From CAZCGA01 sp964498075 (GTDB lineage Bacteria > Desulfobacterota > Binatia > HRBIN30): a stretch of 64,000 nt of DNA. Location: NCBI GenBank assembly GCA_964498075.1, contig CAZCGA010000015.1:1-64000 (forward strand). Reading direction: 5' to 3'. The number at the start of each line of letters is the position of its first letter. Within the stretch, counting starts at the first letter, position 1. The notes under the pieces are model-generated. The model was not told the origin of the DNA. It saw only the letters and a program-made list of their open reading frames with translations, and made no database searches. Shown here piece by piece: positions 1 to 8,829 of the stretch. Both the position numbers and the translations under genes were made by a program.

Positions 1-70
1 TTTCTATGGCCCGCTCCCCGTTGGGTCGCTCCGGGCTGCCAAGTCCGACAGGCTGCTAGGAGTACTACCG

Positions 71-835
71 GTGCCCGCACTGCAAGGCAGGACTGCTTTC
101 GTGACCGGCGCGGCGAGCGGGATCGGACGGGCGATCGCGTGCCGGCTGGCGCGCGACGGCGCGCGCGTCGTCGTCGCTGACGTGAATCTCGACGGCGCGC
201 AGACGACCGCGCAGACGATTCGCGGTGACGGCGGAACCGCCGCTGCCGTGCACGTCGACATCAGCGACTTCGATGCGGTGCGCGCCGCCGTCCGTCACGG
301 CGAGCAGCAGCTCGGCCGCATCGACGTCCTGGTGAACAATGCCGGCTGGGATCGTATCGAGCCGTTCATCGAGAACACACCGGAGCTGTGGGAAAAGGTC
401 ATCGGCATCAACTTGAAGGGACCGATTCACTGTTGCCGCGCGGTGCTCGACGGCATGATTGCGGCCGGCGGCGGCAAGATCATCAGCATCAGCTCCGACG
501 CAGCACGCGTCGGCAGCACCGGCGAAGCCGTCTACGCCGCCTGCAAGGGCGGGATCATCTCGTTCTCGAAGACGCTGGCGCGCGAGCTGGCGCGCCACCG
601 CATCAACGTCAACGTCATCTGCCCGGGACCGACGCGGACGCCGCTGCTGGAAGAAGTCACGAGCGGGGCGCGGGGGGCAAAGGTCATCGAAGCGATGACG
701 CGCACCATTCCGTTCCGCCGCCTCGGCGAGCCGGAAGAGGTGGCGGCCGCCGTCGCATTCTTTGCCTCTCCGGATGCCGACTTCATCACCGGCCAGGTAC
801 TGAGCGTCAGCGGCGGCCTGACGATGGTCGGGTGA
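71..835 (+). CDS. SDR family NAD(P)-dependent oxidoreductase (BadH-like)
   Basis: This 254-aa classical short-chain dehydrogenase has the cofactor motif TGAASGIGRA at residues 12-21, the NNAG motif at 89-92, a serine around 141-142 and the catalytic YxxxK as Y155/K159 (YAACK). An acidic residue after the second strand (VVVADVN) favours NAD(H). The layout resembles 3-oxoacyl reductases and 2-hydroxycyclohexanecarboxyl-CoA dehydrogenase, so oxidation or reduction of a hydroxyacyl-type substrate in the cytoplasm is likely; the exact substrate cannot be read. The start is GTG, preceded by a GGAG about 10 bases upstream. The next gene converges on it, with the two stop codons only 11 bases apart. 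Confidence 0.88.
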   Translation: MPALQGRTAFVTGAASGIGRAIACRLARDGARVVVADVNLDGAQTTAQTIRGDGGTAAAVHVDISDFDAVRAAVRHGEQQLGRIDVLVNNAGWDRIEPFIENTPELWEKVIGINLKGPIHCCRAVLDGMIAAGGGKIISISSDAARVGSTGEAVYAACKGGIISFSKTLARELARHRINVNVICPGPTRTPLLEEVTSGARGAKVIEAMTRTIPFRRLGEPEEVAAAVAFFASPDADFITGQVLSVSGGLTMVG

Positions 836-846
836 TGCCCCGGAGC

Positions 847-2514
847 TCATTCCGGGACGTACTGTAGGTCTGGAATCTCAGGGAGCGTGCCCGTCTGCGG
901 TGTGACGAAGCCGGCGGCCACGACGGCCCGCAAGCGGGCGGTGTCGGCGTCGGTATAGTCGGGGTGGCCGTTCAAGTACGTTTGCGCGCGCTGATAGAGG
1001 CTCAGCGCGTCGGCGCGCCGCGCGCGCCGGTCGGCGATGATGGCGCGTAAGACGGTTCCGGAGGCATACACCTCGAACGGGGCTCGTGCCGCATCGAGGG
1101 TCGCTAGGAGGCCGTCGGCTTCGTCGAGCTTCGCGTGTCGGAAGCGTACCAGGCCGCGCGCAAACGCCAGCCGGTCCGGATGCAACGGCGACTCGCTGCC
1201 CGCCAAACCATCCCAGATCGCTCCGGCCGCGTCCGGATCGCCGTCGGCGAACAGTCGGACCGCGCGCCGCGCCGTGGCGACGACCGCGGCCTCGCGCTGC
1301 AGCGCCGGCGAACCGAGACGTGGGTCCGCCGGCAGTGCGGGCGTGGCGGACACGTCTGCGCCGACAGAGAAGGGAACCATCTCGCCGAACGGCGCCTGCG
1401 GTTGCATCGTGGTCGAGTGCCACAGCGTCTTCGAAGCGGGATGGACGACCGCGGAGTTGAGCACGAAGAGGTTGGCTACGGTCGCATCGTTCACGTAGGC
1501 GCTGTTCGAGCGGTCGCGCAGGATATGCGCGGCCACCTCCGGGGTGATCGACCGCAGCTGCGCACGCACGGCGGCCTCCATCGCCGCCCGCCGGCGGAAG
1601 GAGTCGGGGCTGCGGTAGAGGTCGTACGGGATCATCGCCGCGGTGCGGGCGTGGTTGGCCTGCGCGAACCAGTCCTGCTCCGGCGGCTGCGGACGAAAGA
1701 TGGCGTAGGCGCTCGGTGTACATTCGATCATGGCGATGTCGCCGCTCGGGTCGGCCATCACCATGAAGGTCGGCATGCCGCGCTTGCGCACGTCGGTGAA
1801 CACGTGCAGCCCTTCGTCGACCGTGCGTGCCGTCTGCAAAGCCCGCCGGTCACGCATCTGCGGCGGCAGGCCGATGGTCTCTTCGGTGATGAAGAAGTTG
1901 AACGACAGCGCAAATCCCGTCTCGTTGATGCCGATCGCCGGGACTCCGATGAGCGGCCAACCGGCGATGATGTATGCGAGGTCGCCGTTGGTCGGGTGAA
2001 AGTGCATGACCACCGGGCGCAGCGTGCCGTCGCCATCGGCCCAGTCGACGTTGCGCCCGATGATCGCCTGCCCGTCGGCGGTGGCGCTGCGGGTGGCGAC
2101 GAACACGGTGGAGCCGAATGACGACGCCGTCGTCGCCCGCAGCAGATCGGCGCGCGAGACACCCAAGCCGTCGGCGATGCCGTTCATCTCCTCGAAGAAG
2201 CCGCTCTCCTCGTACAGCCGGCCGAGCCACGGCAGCAGGCGCATGCCGACGTCCAGCAGCCACAGCTGCAGTCCGCCCGCCTGCATGACGCGCGCGTACT
2301 TGGCGTGGTGGTAGGCGTACATGCGCCGGGCCACGGGGCCGAGCAGCTCGGCTTGCTGCCGCCCCATGTCGTAGTACGAGCCGTAGAGGTACAGCACGAT
2401 GAGGTCGCCACGGTCTTCACGCCGCGGCGTACCGGTATTGGCATCTGCGCAAACGGGGCGTGCGTCGCCGCAGAGCACGGCCACAAGAAGCATCACCGCC
2501 GCCCGCTGGAGCAT
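847..2514 (-). CDS. C45-type (acyltransferase/hydrolase) secreted protein
   Basis: This 555-aa protein begins with a signal peptide (hydrophobic residues 5-20, likely cleavage after PVCA). The central segment, GSTVFVATRSATADG followed by GRNVDWAD, matches the nucleophile region of the C45 / acyl-CoA:6-aminopenicillanate acyltransferase NTN-hydrolase family. Members of that family self-cleave to expose an N-terminal Cys. Here the nucleophile position appears to be Ser (GSTVF in place of xCSSF). A 150-residue C-terminal part rich in Ala/Arg/Leu looks helical and repeat-like. An export-linked amide or ester hydrolase is the likely role; the substrate is unknown. It converges with the SDR gene and diverges from the M20 gene. 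Confidence 0.7.
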   Translation of the reverse strand: MLQRAAVMLLVAVLCGDARPVCADANTGTPRREDRGDLIVLYLYGSYYDMGRQQAELLGPVARRMYAYHHAKYARVMQAGGLQLWLLDVGMRLLPWLGRLYEESGFFEEMNGIADGLGVSRADLLRATTASSFGSTVFVATRSATADGQAIIGRNVDWADGDGTLRPVVMHFHPTNGDLAYIIAGWPLIGVPAIGINETGFALSFNFFITEETIGLPPQMRDRRALQTARTVDEGLHVFTDVRKRGMPTFMVMADPSGDIAMIECTPSAYAIFRPQPPEQDWFAQANHARTAAMIPYDLYRSPDSFRRRAAMEAAVRAQLRSITPEVAAHILRDRSNSAYVNDATVANLFVLNSAVVHPASKTLWHSTTMQPQAPFGEMVPFSVGADVSATPALPADPRLGSPALQREAAVVATARRAVRLFADGDPDAAGAIWDGLAGSESPLHPDRLAFARGLVRFRHAKLDEADGLLATLDAARAPFEVYASGTVLRAIIADRRARRADALSLYQRAQTYLNGHPDYTDADTARLRAVVAAGFVTPQTGTLPEIPDLQYVPE

Positions 2515-2611
2515 GCCGCCGCCTACACCTCACCCGCGGGGCAAGTCAACGTCATCCCTCTCGACCTTGAAGGGGAGAACGACTAGCCTGCGTATCACGA
2601 GGAGTTCCCCG

Positions 2612-3808
2612 ATGACCCGGACGGATGGCTGGAAAGAGAGCCTGTGCGCCCACGTCGACGCGCAGCGGCGTGCACTGACCGAGCTGAGCCTGCGCATCCA
2701 CGGTACGCCGGAGCTGCGCTTCGAGGAACACCGCGCCGCCGCCTGGCTCACGGACTTTCTCGAAGGCGCCGGCTTGACCGTCGAACGCGGCGCGTACGGC
2801 CTGCCCACGGCCTTCGCGGCGCGCATCGGCAGCGGCCGCCCGCACGTAGCCGTCCTGTGTGAGTACGACGCGCTGCCCGGTATCGGGCACGCCTGCGGTC
2901 ACAACATCATCGCGGCGGCCGGGGCCGGCGCCGGGGCGGCACTCGCCACGGTCATGCGCGACGTGGGCGGGAGCCTCGTCGTCCTGGGCACGCCGGCGGA
3001 AGAGGGCGGAGGGGGCAAGATCCTCATGGGTCGCGCCGGCGCCTTCGACGGCATCGACGCGGCCATGATGCTCCACCCCGCCGGGATGGATCTCGCCGCG
3101 ATGCATGTGCTGGCGATCAGCGCGGTCGAGGCGGAGTACCGCGGCCGTGCCTCGCACGCTTCCGCGTCTCCGCACCGCGGTATCAACGCGCTCGATGGGC
3201 TGATCAGTGCGTACAACGCCATCGCACAGCTGCGCCAGCACATCCGCGCCACCGAGCGCATCCACGGCATCATCACCGACGGCGGCCAGGCGGCCAACAT
3301 CGTTCCCGAGCGGGCCGCCGGCACTTTCTACATTCGCGCCGCGACCGAGCACCGACTGGCACAGCTGAAGGAGCGGGTCATGGCGTGCTTCCAAGCGGGT
3401 GCGCTCTCCAGCGGGGCGCAGCTCGCGGTGCGCCGCGTCGGCGAAGACTACACGGACATGCTGACCAATCGGCCGCTCGCCGATGCATATGCCGCAAACC
3501 TGCTACGCCTGGGCAGAAAGCTCACCAGCCTCGACGCGATCCCGGCGTCGGTCGCGGGGAGCACCGACATGGGCAATGTGAGCAAGCTGGTGCCGGCGAT
3601 TCATCCCATGATCGCGGTCTCACCCCCAGCCGTGCCCTTGCACTCGGCGGAGTTCGCGCGGTGGGCCGGATCGGAAGACGGACACCAGGCGGTCATCGAC
3701 GGCGCGAAGGCCTTGGCGATGACCGCACTGGACGTCCTCTGCGCGCCTGCCTTCTTGGCGTCGGTCCACGAGGCCTTTGCCGCGAGCGCCGGCGGGCGCA
3801 CCGCCTGA
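2612..3808 (+). CDS. M20 family amidohydrolase (AbgB/aminobenzoyl-glutamate hydrolase-like)
   Basis: The 398-aa protein carries the M20 metal-site signature as CEYDALPGIGHACGHN, with further metal ligands in PAEEGGGGK. A dimerisation-domain-like middle section and a late glycine-rich AGSTDMGN segment also match the family. It is closest in style to the M20D amidohydrolases, which remove acyl groups or glutamate from amides in the cytoplasm. The ATG at 2612 is preceded by GGAG at 2601-2604 and the family homology starts right after it, so the longer upstream open frame is not used. The MFS gene follows 13 bases downstream, which suggests co-transcription of a hydrolase with an exporter. Confidence 0.86.
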   Translation: MTRTDGWKESLCAHVDAQRRALTELSLRIHGTPELRFEEHRAAAWLTDFLEGAGLTVERGAYGLPTAFAARIGSGRPHVAVLCEYDALPGIGHACGHNIIAAAGAGAGAALATVMRDVGGSLVVLGTPAEEGGGGKILMGRAGAFDGIDAAMMLHPAGMDLAAMHVLAISAVEAEYRGRASHASASPHRGINALDGLISAYNAIAQLRQHIRATERIHGIITDGGQAANIVPERAAGTFYIRAATEHRLAQLKERVMACFQAGALSSGAQLAVRRVGEDYTDMLTNRPLADAYAANLLRLGRKLTSLDAIPASVAGSTDMGNVSKLVPAIHPMIAVSPPAVPLHSAEFARWAGSEDGHQAVIDGAKALAMTALDVLCAPAFLASVHEAFAASAGGRTA

Positions 3809-3821
3809 GCGACCCGCGGAA

Positions 3822-5075
3822 ATGCCGCGGCTCTCGCTGCAAGGCTACGAGGTCCTGCGCAACCGCAACTACCGGTTGTTCTGGCTTGGGCAATGGATCT
3901 CGCTGATCGGCACCTGGATGCAGTCGGTCACGCAGGCCTGGCTGCTCACCCGCTTGAGCGCCAGCCCGCTGGCGCTGGGCCTGCTCGGCGCCGCCGCATC
4001 GGCCCCCATGCTCGTCTTCGTCCTACTCGGCGGCCTGGTGAGCGACCGCGCCAATCGGCGCAGAGTCATCATGATCACGCAAAGCCTGTCACTCTTGCAG
4101 GCGTTGGTGCTGGCGGTGCTCACCCTCTCCGGAGTCGTGCAGCCGTGGCACATCATCGGGCTCGCGGCCGTGCTGGGCGCGATCAACGCGTTTGACATTC
4201 CCGCGCGCCAGTCGTTCATCGTCGAGCTGGTCGGGCCGGCGCATCTGCCGAATGCGATCGCGCTCAACTCCACCGGCTTCAACGTCGCCCGGGTCGTCGG
4301 TCCCGCGGTCGGAGGTTTGCTGGTAGCGGCGGTCGGCGAAGGTGTGTGCTTCCTGTTCAACGCACTGAGCTATGTGGCGGTGCTGTGGGGGCTGTGGCTC
4401 ATCCGTCCCACGAGCTATCCCGCGCGCGCTACAAACGCACGCGAGCGCCACGCCTTGCGTGCGGGTGTACGCTACGTCGCCGGGCGGCCCGAGCTGGCGC
4501 GCATCCTGGCACTCGTCGGAGTCGTCAGCGCGATCGCCATCTCGTACCGCACCTTCCTCCCGGCGGTGGCGCGCACCGTCCTGCAGGTCGGTGCCTGGCG
4601 CTACGGCCTGCTGATGGCGGCGGCCGGCGTCGGCGCCGGAAGCGGTGGCTTCGTCCTGGCCGGACTGCGTCTGCATGCCGACCGCTATCGACGTCTCCTG
4701 CCCGTCAGTCTAGTCGTCTTCTCCGTGGCACTCGCGGCGTTTTCCCTGTCACGCAGCTACCCACTCTCGCTGGTGTTGCTTGCTGCGGTCGGTTGCGGCG
4801 GCATCCTCTATTTCAACTCGTCCAACACCCTGGTGCAATTGAGCGTCGAGGACAACATTCGGGGGCGGGTGATGTCGCTGTACACGCTGATGCACCAAGG
4901 GACGGCCACCTTCGGGGCCTTGGCGCTCGGACTCGTGGCCAATCGCTTCGGGACGCCGGTCGCGCTCCTGACGGGGGCGATCGTCTGCATGATCGCGGCC
5001 GCCGTCTTCGTCGCCGCACCGACACTGGCCGTCACTGACACGCAGACAGTGGCGCCAGTGGCCGAGTCGGACTAG
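3822..5075 (+). CDS. MFS transporter, EntS-like (DHA3-type)
   Basis: The 417-aa protein has about twelve hydrophobic segments. The N-terminus (NRNYRLFWLGQWISLIGTWM) is typical of the enterobactin-exporter/DHA3 branch of the major facilitator superfamily. The loop motif GLVSDRANRRRV after the second helix is the MFS motif A equivalent. It should be an inner-membrane, proton-coupled exporter of a small organic molecule; the substrate cannot be inferred. The ATG at 3822 was preferred because it leads straight into the conserved N-terminus, and it lies 13 bases after the M20 stop codon. It converges with the WS/DGAT gene, 13 bases away. Confidence 0.86.
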   Translation: MPRLSLQGYEVLRNRNYRLFWLGQWISLIGTWMQSVTQAWLLTRLSASPLALGLLGAAASAPMLVFVLLGGLVSDRANRRRVIMITQSLSLLQALVLAVLTLSGVVQPWHIIGLAAVLGAINAFDIPARQSFIVELVGPAHLPNAIALNSTGFNVARVVGPAVGGLLVAAVGEGVCFLFNALSYVAVLWGLWLIRPTSYPARATNARERHALRAGVRYVAGRPELARILALVGVVSAIAISYRTFLPAVARTVLQVGAWRYGLLMAAAGVGAGSGGFVLAGLRLHADRYRRLLPVSLVVFSVALAAFSLSRSYPLSLVLLAAVGCGGILYFNSSNTLVQLSVEDNIRGRVMSLYTLMHQGTATFGALALGLVANRFGTPVALLTGAIVCMIAAAVFVAAPTLAVTDTQTVAPVAESD

Positions 5076-5088
5076 TGCGTCGCTCTCT

Positions 5089-6558
5089 TCAACCGGCTCT
5101 TCGCAGGCGAGGCTTCTGGACCCGCGCCGCCCTGGCGGCCTTGGGCCCGTGCTTCAAGGCGACTGCATGCAGCTCGCGGAACGACTGCGCGATCGCCTCG
5201 AGGAACTCTTCCAGATCCGTCATCAGGTCGAAGTCCGCGTTCAGGCCCCAGCACAACTTGCCGCCGTAGCTGAGCAGCGCGATACCAAGACCTTGATTCT
5301 CGAAGAGCGGGACGACCGGGTAGCCCACGAGCATGCCCGCACCGAGCAGGTAGAGGGGCAGTTGCGGTCCGGGGATGTTGGTCACGATCAGATTGTATGG
5401 ATGCAGCCGCGTCGTCAGCCGGACGCCCAGGGTCAGCAGTCCCGAGCCGGCCCACTCGCCGACCTGCGTCAACGCGTCGGCGGCGAGCGCCTGCTTCGAC
5501 GCCTTGAGGCGGGCGGTGATCTGGCGCACCTTGGCGAACCGTTTGCGCGGGTCGCGGTGCTGCAGCGGCAGCGACGTCATCCAAGCGGAGACGCGATTGC
5601 CCATCGAGCCCTGCTCCTGCGCGGCACGGACGCTGACCGGAACCACCACGCGGTAGTCCAAGCTGTCCACGTTGGTACCGCGCCGCTGCAGGAAGGTGCG
5701 CAGGGCGCCGGCGACGGTGGTGAGCACGACATCGTTGACGCTTCCCCCGAGCCGATTCTTGACCTCTTTGACCTCGGCAAGGTCGAGGCTGAGCCAATCC
5801 AGGCGGCGATGCGGGCCGATGGGCCGGTTGAGCGGGGTGTCTGCTACCGGCCGCAGTCCCGTACTGGCCAGCTGCCAGATTGCGCGCAAGCGGTCGGTCA
5901 GCTCCTCGCGGGCGCGTTCCGGCGCCTCGATCAGGCCGCGAACGCTGCGAGCGATCTCCAGCGGGACACTGGCGCGCCGAACCAGCGCGTCGCGCAGCAG
6001 CTCGGCGCGGCTCGGGGCAGGTCGCGCCTCCCACCGCGGTGCCTCGTCGATCGCGGTGTCCGGCGTGGCGCTCAGCAGAATCGACACCAAGTCGACGCCG
6101 GAGATGCCGTCCACCATGCAGTGGTGGCTCTTGTTCACCATCGCGAAGCGACCGCCCTCCAACCCTTCCACGAACCACAGCTCCCACAACGGTTTGCCGC
6201 GGTCGAGTTGCTGCGACATGATCCGGCCGCACAGCCGTTTGAGCTGCCGCTCGTTGCCCGGGCGCGGCAGGCTCGCATGACGCACATGGTAGTTGAGGTT
6301 GAAGTGCGCGTCGTCTACCCAGACCGGCGCATTCTCCACCGGCACGTAGGCGATCCGCTGCCGGTAGCGCGGCAGCCAATGGAGGCGCGAGGCGACGTAG
6401 GCGCGGATGCGCTCGATGTCGACCCCGCCGCCGGGCGCGGCCAGGGGCCCCACCTCGAAGATCGCCGTCCCGCCGACGTGCATGTGCGTGTTCGGCCCCT
6501 CAAAGACGAGGAAGGAGCTGTCTTGTGCCGAGAGGCGTTCGTAATGCGCGGTAACCAT
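5089..6558 (-). CDS. WS/DGAT wax ester synthase / diacylglycerol acyltransferase
   Basis: This 489-aa protein starts with the typical sequence ERLSAQDSSFLVFEG and carries the active-site HHxxxDG motif as SHHCMVDGIS near residue 140. The second conserved block is GNRVSAWMTSLP and a third is NIPGPQLPLYL. Enzymes of this family transfer a fatty acyl group from acyl-CoA to a long-chain alcohol or diacylglycerol at the cytoplasmic membrane, making storage lipid. The start at 6558 places the first conserved residue within four codons; an open frame continues 35 codons upstream but would run over the divergent SnoaL gene. It suggests that the organism stores neutral lipid or makes acyl esters. Confidence 0.93.
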   Translation of the reverse strand: MVTAHYERLSAQDSSFLVFEGPNTHMHVGGTAIFEVGPLAAPGGGVDIERIRAYVASRLHWLPRYRQRIAYVPVENAPVWVDDAHFNLNYHVRHASLPRPGNERQLKRLCGRIMSQQLDRGKPLWELWFVEGLEGGRFAMVNKSHHCMVDGISGVDLVSILLSATPDTAIDEAPRWEARPAPSRAELLRDALVRRASVPLEIARSVRGLIEAPERAREELTDRLRAIWQLASTGLRPVADTPLNRPIGPHRRLDWLSLDLAEVKEVKNRLGGSVNDVVLTTVAGALRTFLQRRGTNVDSLDYRVVVPVSVRAAQEQGSMGNRVSAWMTSLPLQHRDPRKRFAKVRQITARLKASKQALAADALTQVGEWAGSGLLTLGVRLTTRLHPYNLIVTNIPGPQLPLYLLGAGMLVGYPVVPLFENQGLGIALLSYGGKLCWGLNADFDLMTDLEEFLEAIAQSFRELHAVALKHGPKAARAARVQKPRLRRAG

Positions 6559-6652
6559 CTGGAAGCTGTCCAGCCGTGGACCGTCTGGTCGGTTGTTTAC
6601 ACCCGGATGCTTGGCGCTGTAAACACCCCCAAGGGCCCGGAGGAACTCACCC

Positions 6653-7099
6653 ATGACGAGCACGACCGAAGCTGCCGTCCGCGCGCTGATAGATCGCGCT
6701 GCGATTCACGACGTGTTGCTGCGCTACGCCCGCGGCGTCGACCGCCGGGACTTCGATCTGGTCGCGTCGTGCTTCATGCGCGACGCCGCTTACGAGGGAG
6801 CATTGGCGCACGGGCGCATCGAGGATGCGCTGGCGGCACTGCCGGCGCGCATGGCGCGCTACGCCAGCACGATGCACTTCATGGGCAACCAGCTCATCGA
6901 GCTGGCAGGGGACACGGCGACGAGCGAGACCTACACCGTCGCCTACCACCGACTGCGCGCTGGGAATGGACAGGCCGACCGGACGCTGGGCCTGCGCTAT
7001 CTCGATGACTTCATCCGTGACGGTGCCCAATGGCGCATTTGCAAACGGGTCGTGAAGGTGGACTGGGAGCGCACCGACCCGGTGCTGCCGCCGCCGTGA
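6653..7099 (+). CDS. SnoaL/NTF2-like fold protein
   Basis: The 148-aa protein opens with the pattern AAIHDVLLRYARGVDRRDFD, the hallmark first helix of the SnoaL-like subgroup of the NTF2 superfamily (cone-shaped alpha+beta barrels). Members include scytalone dehydratase-like enzymes and many uncharacterised catabolic proteins. The next gene is an SDR that follows after 48 bases, and an SDR plus SnoaL pair is a common arrangement in steroid, terpenoid or aromatic metabolism. Function beyond the fold cannot be read. It is transcribed divergently from WS/DGAT with a 94-bp shared intergenic region. Confidence 0.82.
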   Translation: MTSTTEAAVRALIDRAAIHDVLLRYARGVDRRDFDLVASCFMRDAAYEGALAHGRIEDALAALPARMARYASTMHFMGNQLIELAGDTATSETYTVAYHRLRAGNGQADRTLGLRYLDDFIRDGAQWRICKRVVKVDWERTDPVLPPP

Positions 7100-7147
7100 T
7101 GGTAGTCGAGGATGTCTCCGACTCGGGCGGCGTGAAAGGAATCGGGA

Positions 7148-7984
7148 ATGGCAGAACGAAAAGTGGCGTTCATCACCGGCGCCAGCCGCGGCATCGGGCG
7201 CGGCTGCGCGCTGGAGCTGGCGCAGCGTGGCTTCGACCTGGTGCTCACGGCCCGCACCGTGACGGGAGCGGAGCGCTTCGAGTACTCCTCGACGCTGAAG
7301 AAGTCGGCGACCAAACCGCTGCCCGGCAGCCTCGAAGCGACGGCGCGTGAAGTCCGCGCGTTGGGTGCCGGCGCCGCGGTGGTGAAGCTCGACTTGTCGG
7401 TGCGCGCCGATTGGGCCGCCGCCGTGCAGGCTGCCGTCGATCGGTTCGGGCGCATCGACGTGCTGGTCAACAACGGCCGCTACATCGGGCCGGGGCACAT
7501 GGACTTCTTCGAAGACACGCCGGTCGAGCTGATCGAGCAGATGATCCTGTGCAACGTGGTCGCGCCGCTGCACCTCATCAAGCTCTGCCTGCCGGTTATG
7601 AAACGGCAAGGCGGCGGCATCGTCATCAACATCACGTCGAGCGCCGGCGATCGCGAGACGCCGCGGCAGATCGGCGAAGGCGGCTGGGGCTTGGGCTACT
7701 CGATCACCAAGGCGGCGTTCAATCGCATGGTGCCGGGGCTCGCCAAGGAATTGCGCCAACACCACATCGCCGTGATCGGGCTGATGCCCGGGTTCGTCCG
7801 TACCGAGCGCATGGAAGTAGAGATGGGCGATCACGGCTTCGACGCCTCGAAAGGGCTGCCTGTGGAGAATCCGGGTCGCGTCTGCGCCATGCTCGCCACG
7901 GCGAAGGACCCGCTCTACTTCTCCGGCCGCGACGTCCACGGCCCGACGTTCTACGCCGAGCACGCGCTGGTGCGCTTCGAGTGA
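7148..7984 (+). CDS. SDR family oxidoreductase
   Basis: This 278-aa SDR has TGASRGIGRG at residues 10-19, NNG at 108-110 (followed by RYIG rather than Ala-Gly) and YSITK with Y184 and K188. A roughly 30-residue insertion (about 37-66, containing SSTLKKSATKPLPG) follows the second strand, longer than in most classical SDRs. TART after that strand suggests NADP(H). The start has an AAAGGA about 8 bases upstream. Its stop overlaps the GTG start of the DapF homologue (GTGA), so the two are translationally coupled although no metabolic link between them is evident. Confidence 0.88.
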   Translation: MAERKVAFITGASRGIGRGCALELAQRGFDLVLTARTVTGAERFEYSSTLKKSATKPLPGSLEATAREVRALGAGAAVVKLDLSVRADWAAAVQAAVDRFGRIDVLVNNGRYIGPGHMDFFEDTPVELIEQMILCNVVAPLHLIKLCLPVMKRQGGGIVINITSSAGDRETPRQIGEGGWGLGYSITKAAFNRMVPGLAKELRQHHIAVIGLMPGFVRTERMEVEMGDHGFDASKGLPVENPGRVCAMLATAKDPLYFSGRDVHGPTFYAEHALVRFE

Positions 7985-8820
7985 AAGACTTCGTCAAGTC
8001 GCACGGCCTGGGCAACGACTATCTCGTCGTCGATGCCACGGCGTTGGACTTCGAGCTGACGCCGGCTCGGGTGCGCGCGATATGTGATCGTCACACCGGA
8101 GTCGGCTCCGACGGCATTCTCGCGGTCAGCGCCTCCAGCCAGGCGGACTTTGCGCTGCGCATCCTCAACCCCGACGGCTCCGAGGCCGAGAAGAGCGGCA
8201 ACGGCTTGCGCATCGCCGCCAAGTTTCTCTACGACCACCGCCATACAGACAGGACGGAGTTTCGTATCGAGACCCGCGGCGGCATCGCAGGCGTGCGCTT
8301 GCTCTTACAGGATCGGCGCGTCACGGCCGTGCGCGTCGACATGGGGCGGGCGTTGATCGACCGCTCCCTCACGGCGCTGAGCGTAGCGGGCGAAACGCTG
8401 GATGTCGTTTCGTTGTCCGTTGGCAACCCGCACTGTGTGATCGTCGTCGACGCGCTGTCGCTGGAGGATCTGCTGCGGCTCGGTCCGCTCATCGAGCGCC
8501 ATCGGGCATTCCCCAACCGCACCAACGTCCAGCTCGTCCAGATCCTCTCACATGACACCGTGCGCGCGTTGATCTGGGAGCGCGGCGCGGGGCACACGCT
8601 GGCGTCGGGTTCCAGCGCGTGCGCGATCGTTGCGGCGTGCTTTGATAAGGGTTTGGTAGACAGTAGCGCTACTGTGCATATGGAGGGTGGCGATCTGGTC
8701 ATCGAGGTTGCGGCGGGCCTCGGTCTGGTGATGACTGGTCCGGTAGAGGAGATTTGCACGGGAAAGTTGAGCGATGAGTTCGCGCACCGCCTGCTCCGAA
8801 TGGAACACGCGGGCTTATGA
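7981..8820 (+). CDS. dapF: Diaminopimelate epimerase family protein with both catalytic Cys replaced by Ser
   Basis: The 279-aa protein aligns along its whole length with DapF, which interconverts LL- and meso-diaminopimelate for lysine and peptidoglycan synthesis. Recognisable blocks are KSHGLGNDYLVVD, TGVGSDG, NPDGSEAEKSGNG, VGNPHCV and ERGAGHTLASGSSACA. In canonical DapF the two active-site cysteines lie in MCGNG and ACGTG. Here those positions are Ser72 (KSGNG) and Ser209 (ASGSS). The fold is clear, but two-base thiol chemistry as in E. coli DapF is not possible. It may be a divergent epimerase or a relative with a different substrate. The start is GTG, overlapping the SDR stop. Confidence 0.85.
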   Translation: MKDFVKSHGLGNDYLVVDATALDFELTPARVRAICDRHTGVGSDGILAVSASSQADFALRILNPDGSEAEKSGNGLRIAAKFLYDHRHTDRTEFRIETRGGIAGVRLLLQDRRVTAVRVDMGRALIDRSLTALSVAGETLDVVSLSVGNPHCVIVVDALSLEDLLRLGPLIERHRAFPNRTNVQLVQILSHDTVRALIWERGAGHTLASGSSACAIVAACFDKGLVDSSATVHMEGGDLVIEVAAGLGLVMTGPVEEICTGKLSDEFAHRLLRMEHAGL

Positions 8821-8829
8821 GGAGGGTCG

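Noticed and set aside
5149..7008. A 619-codon open frame on the plus strand opposite the WS/DGAT gene
   Set aside because: It is antisense to a clear WS/DGAT gene with intact motifs and its translation is rich in Arg/Ala/Gln repeats without any domain; long antisense frames are expected at this GC content.
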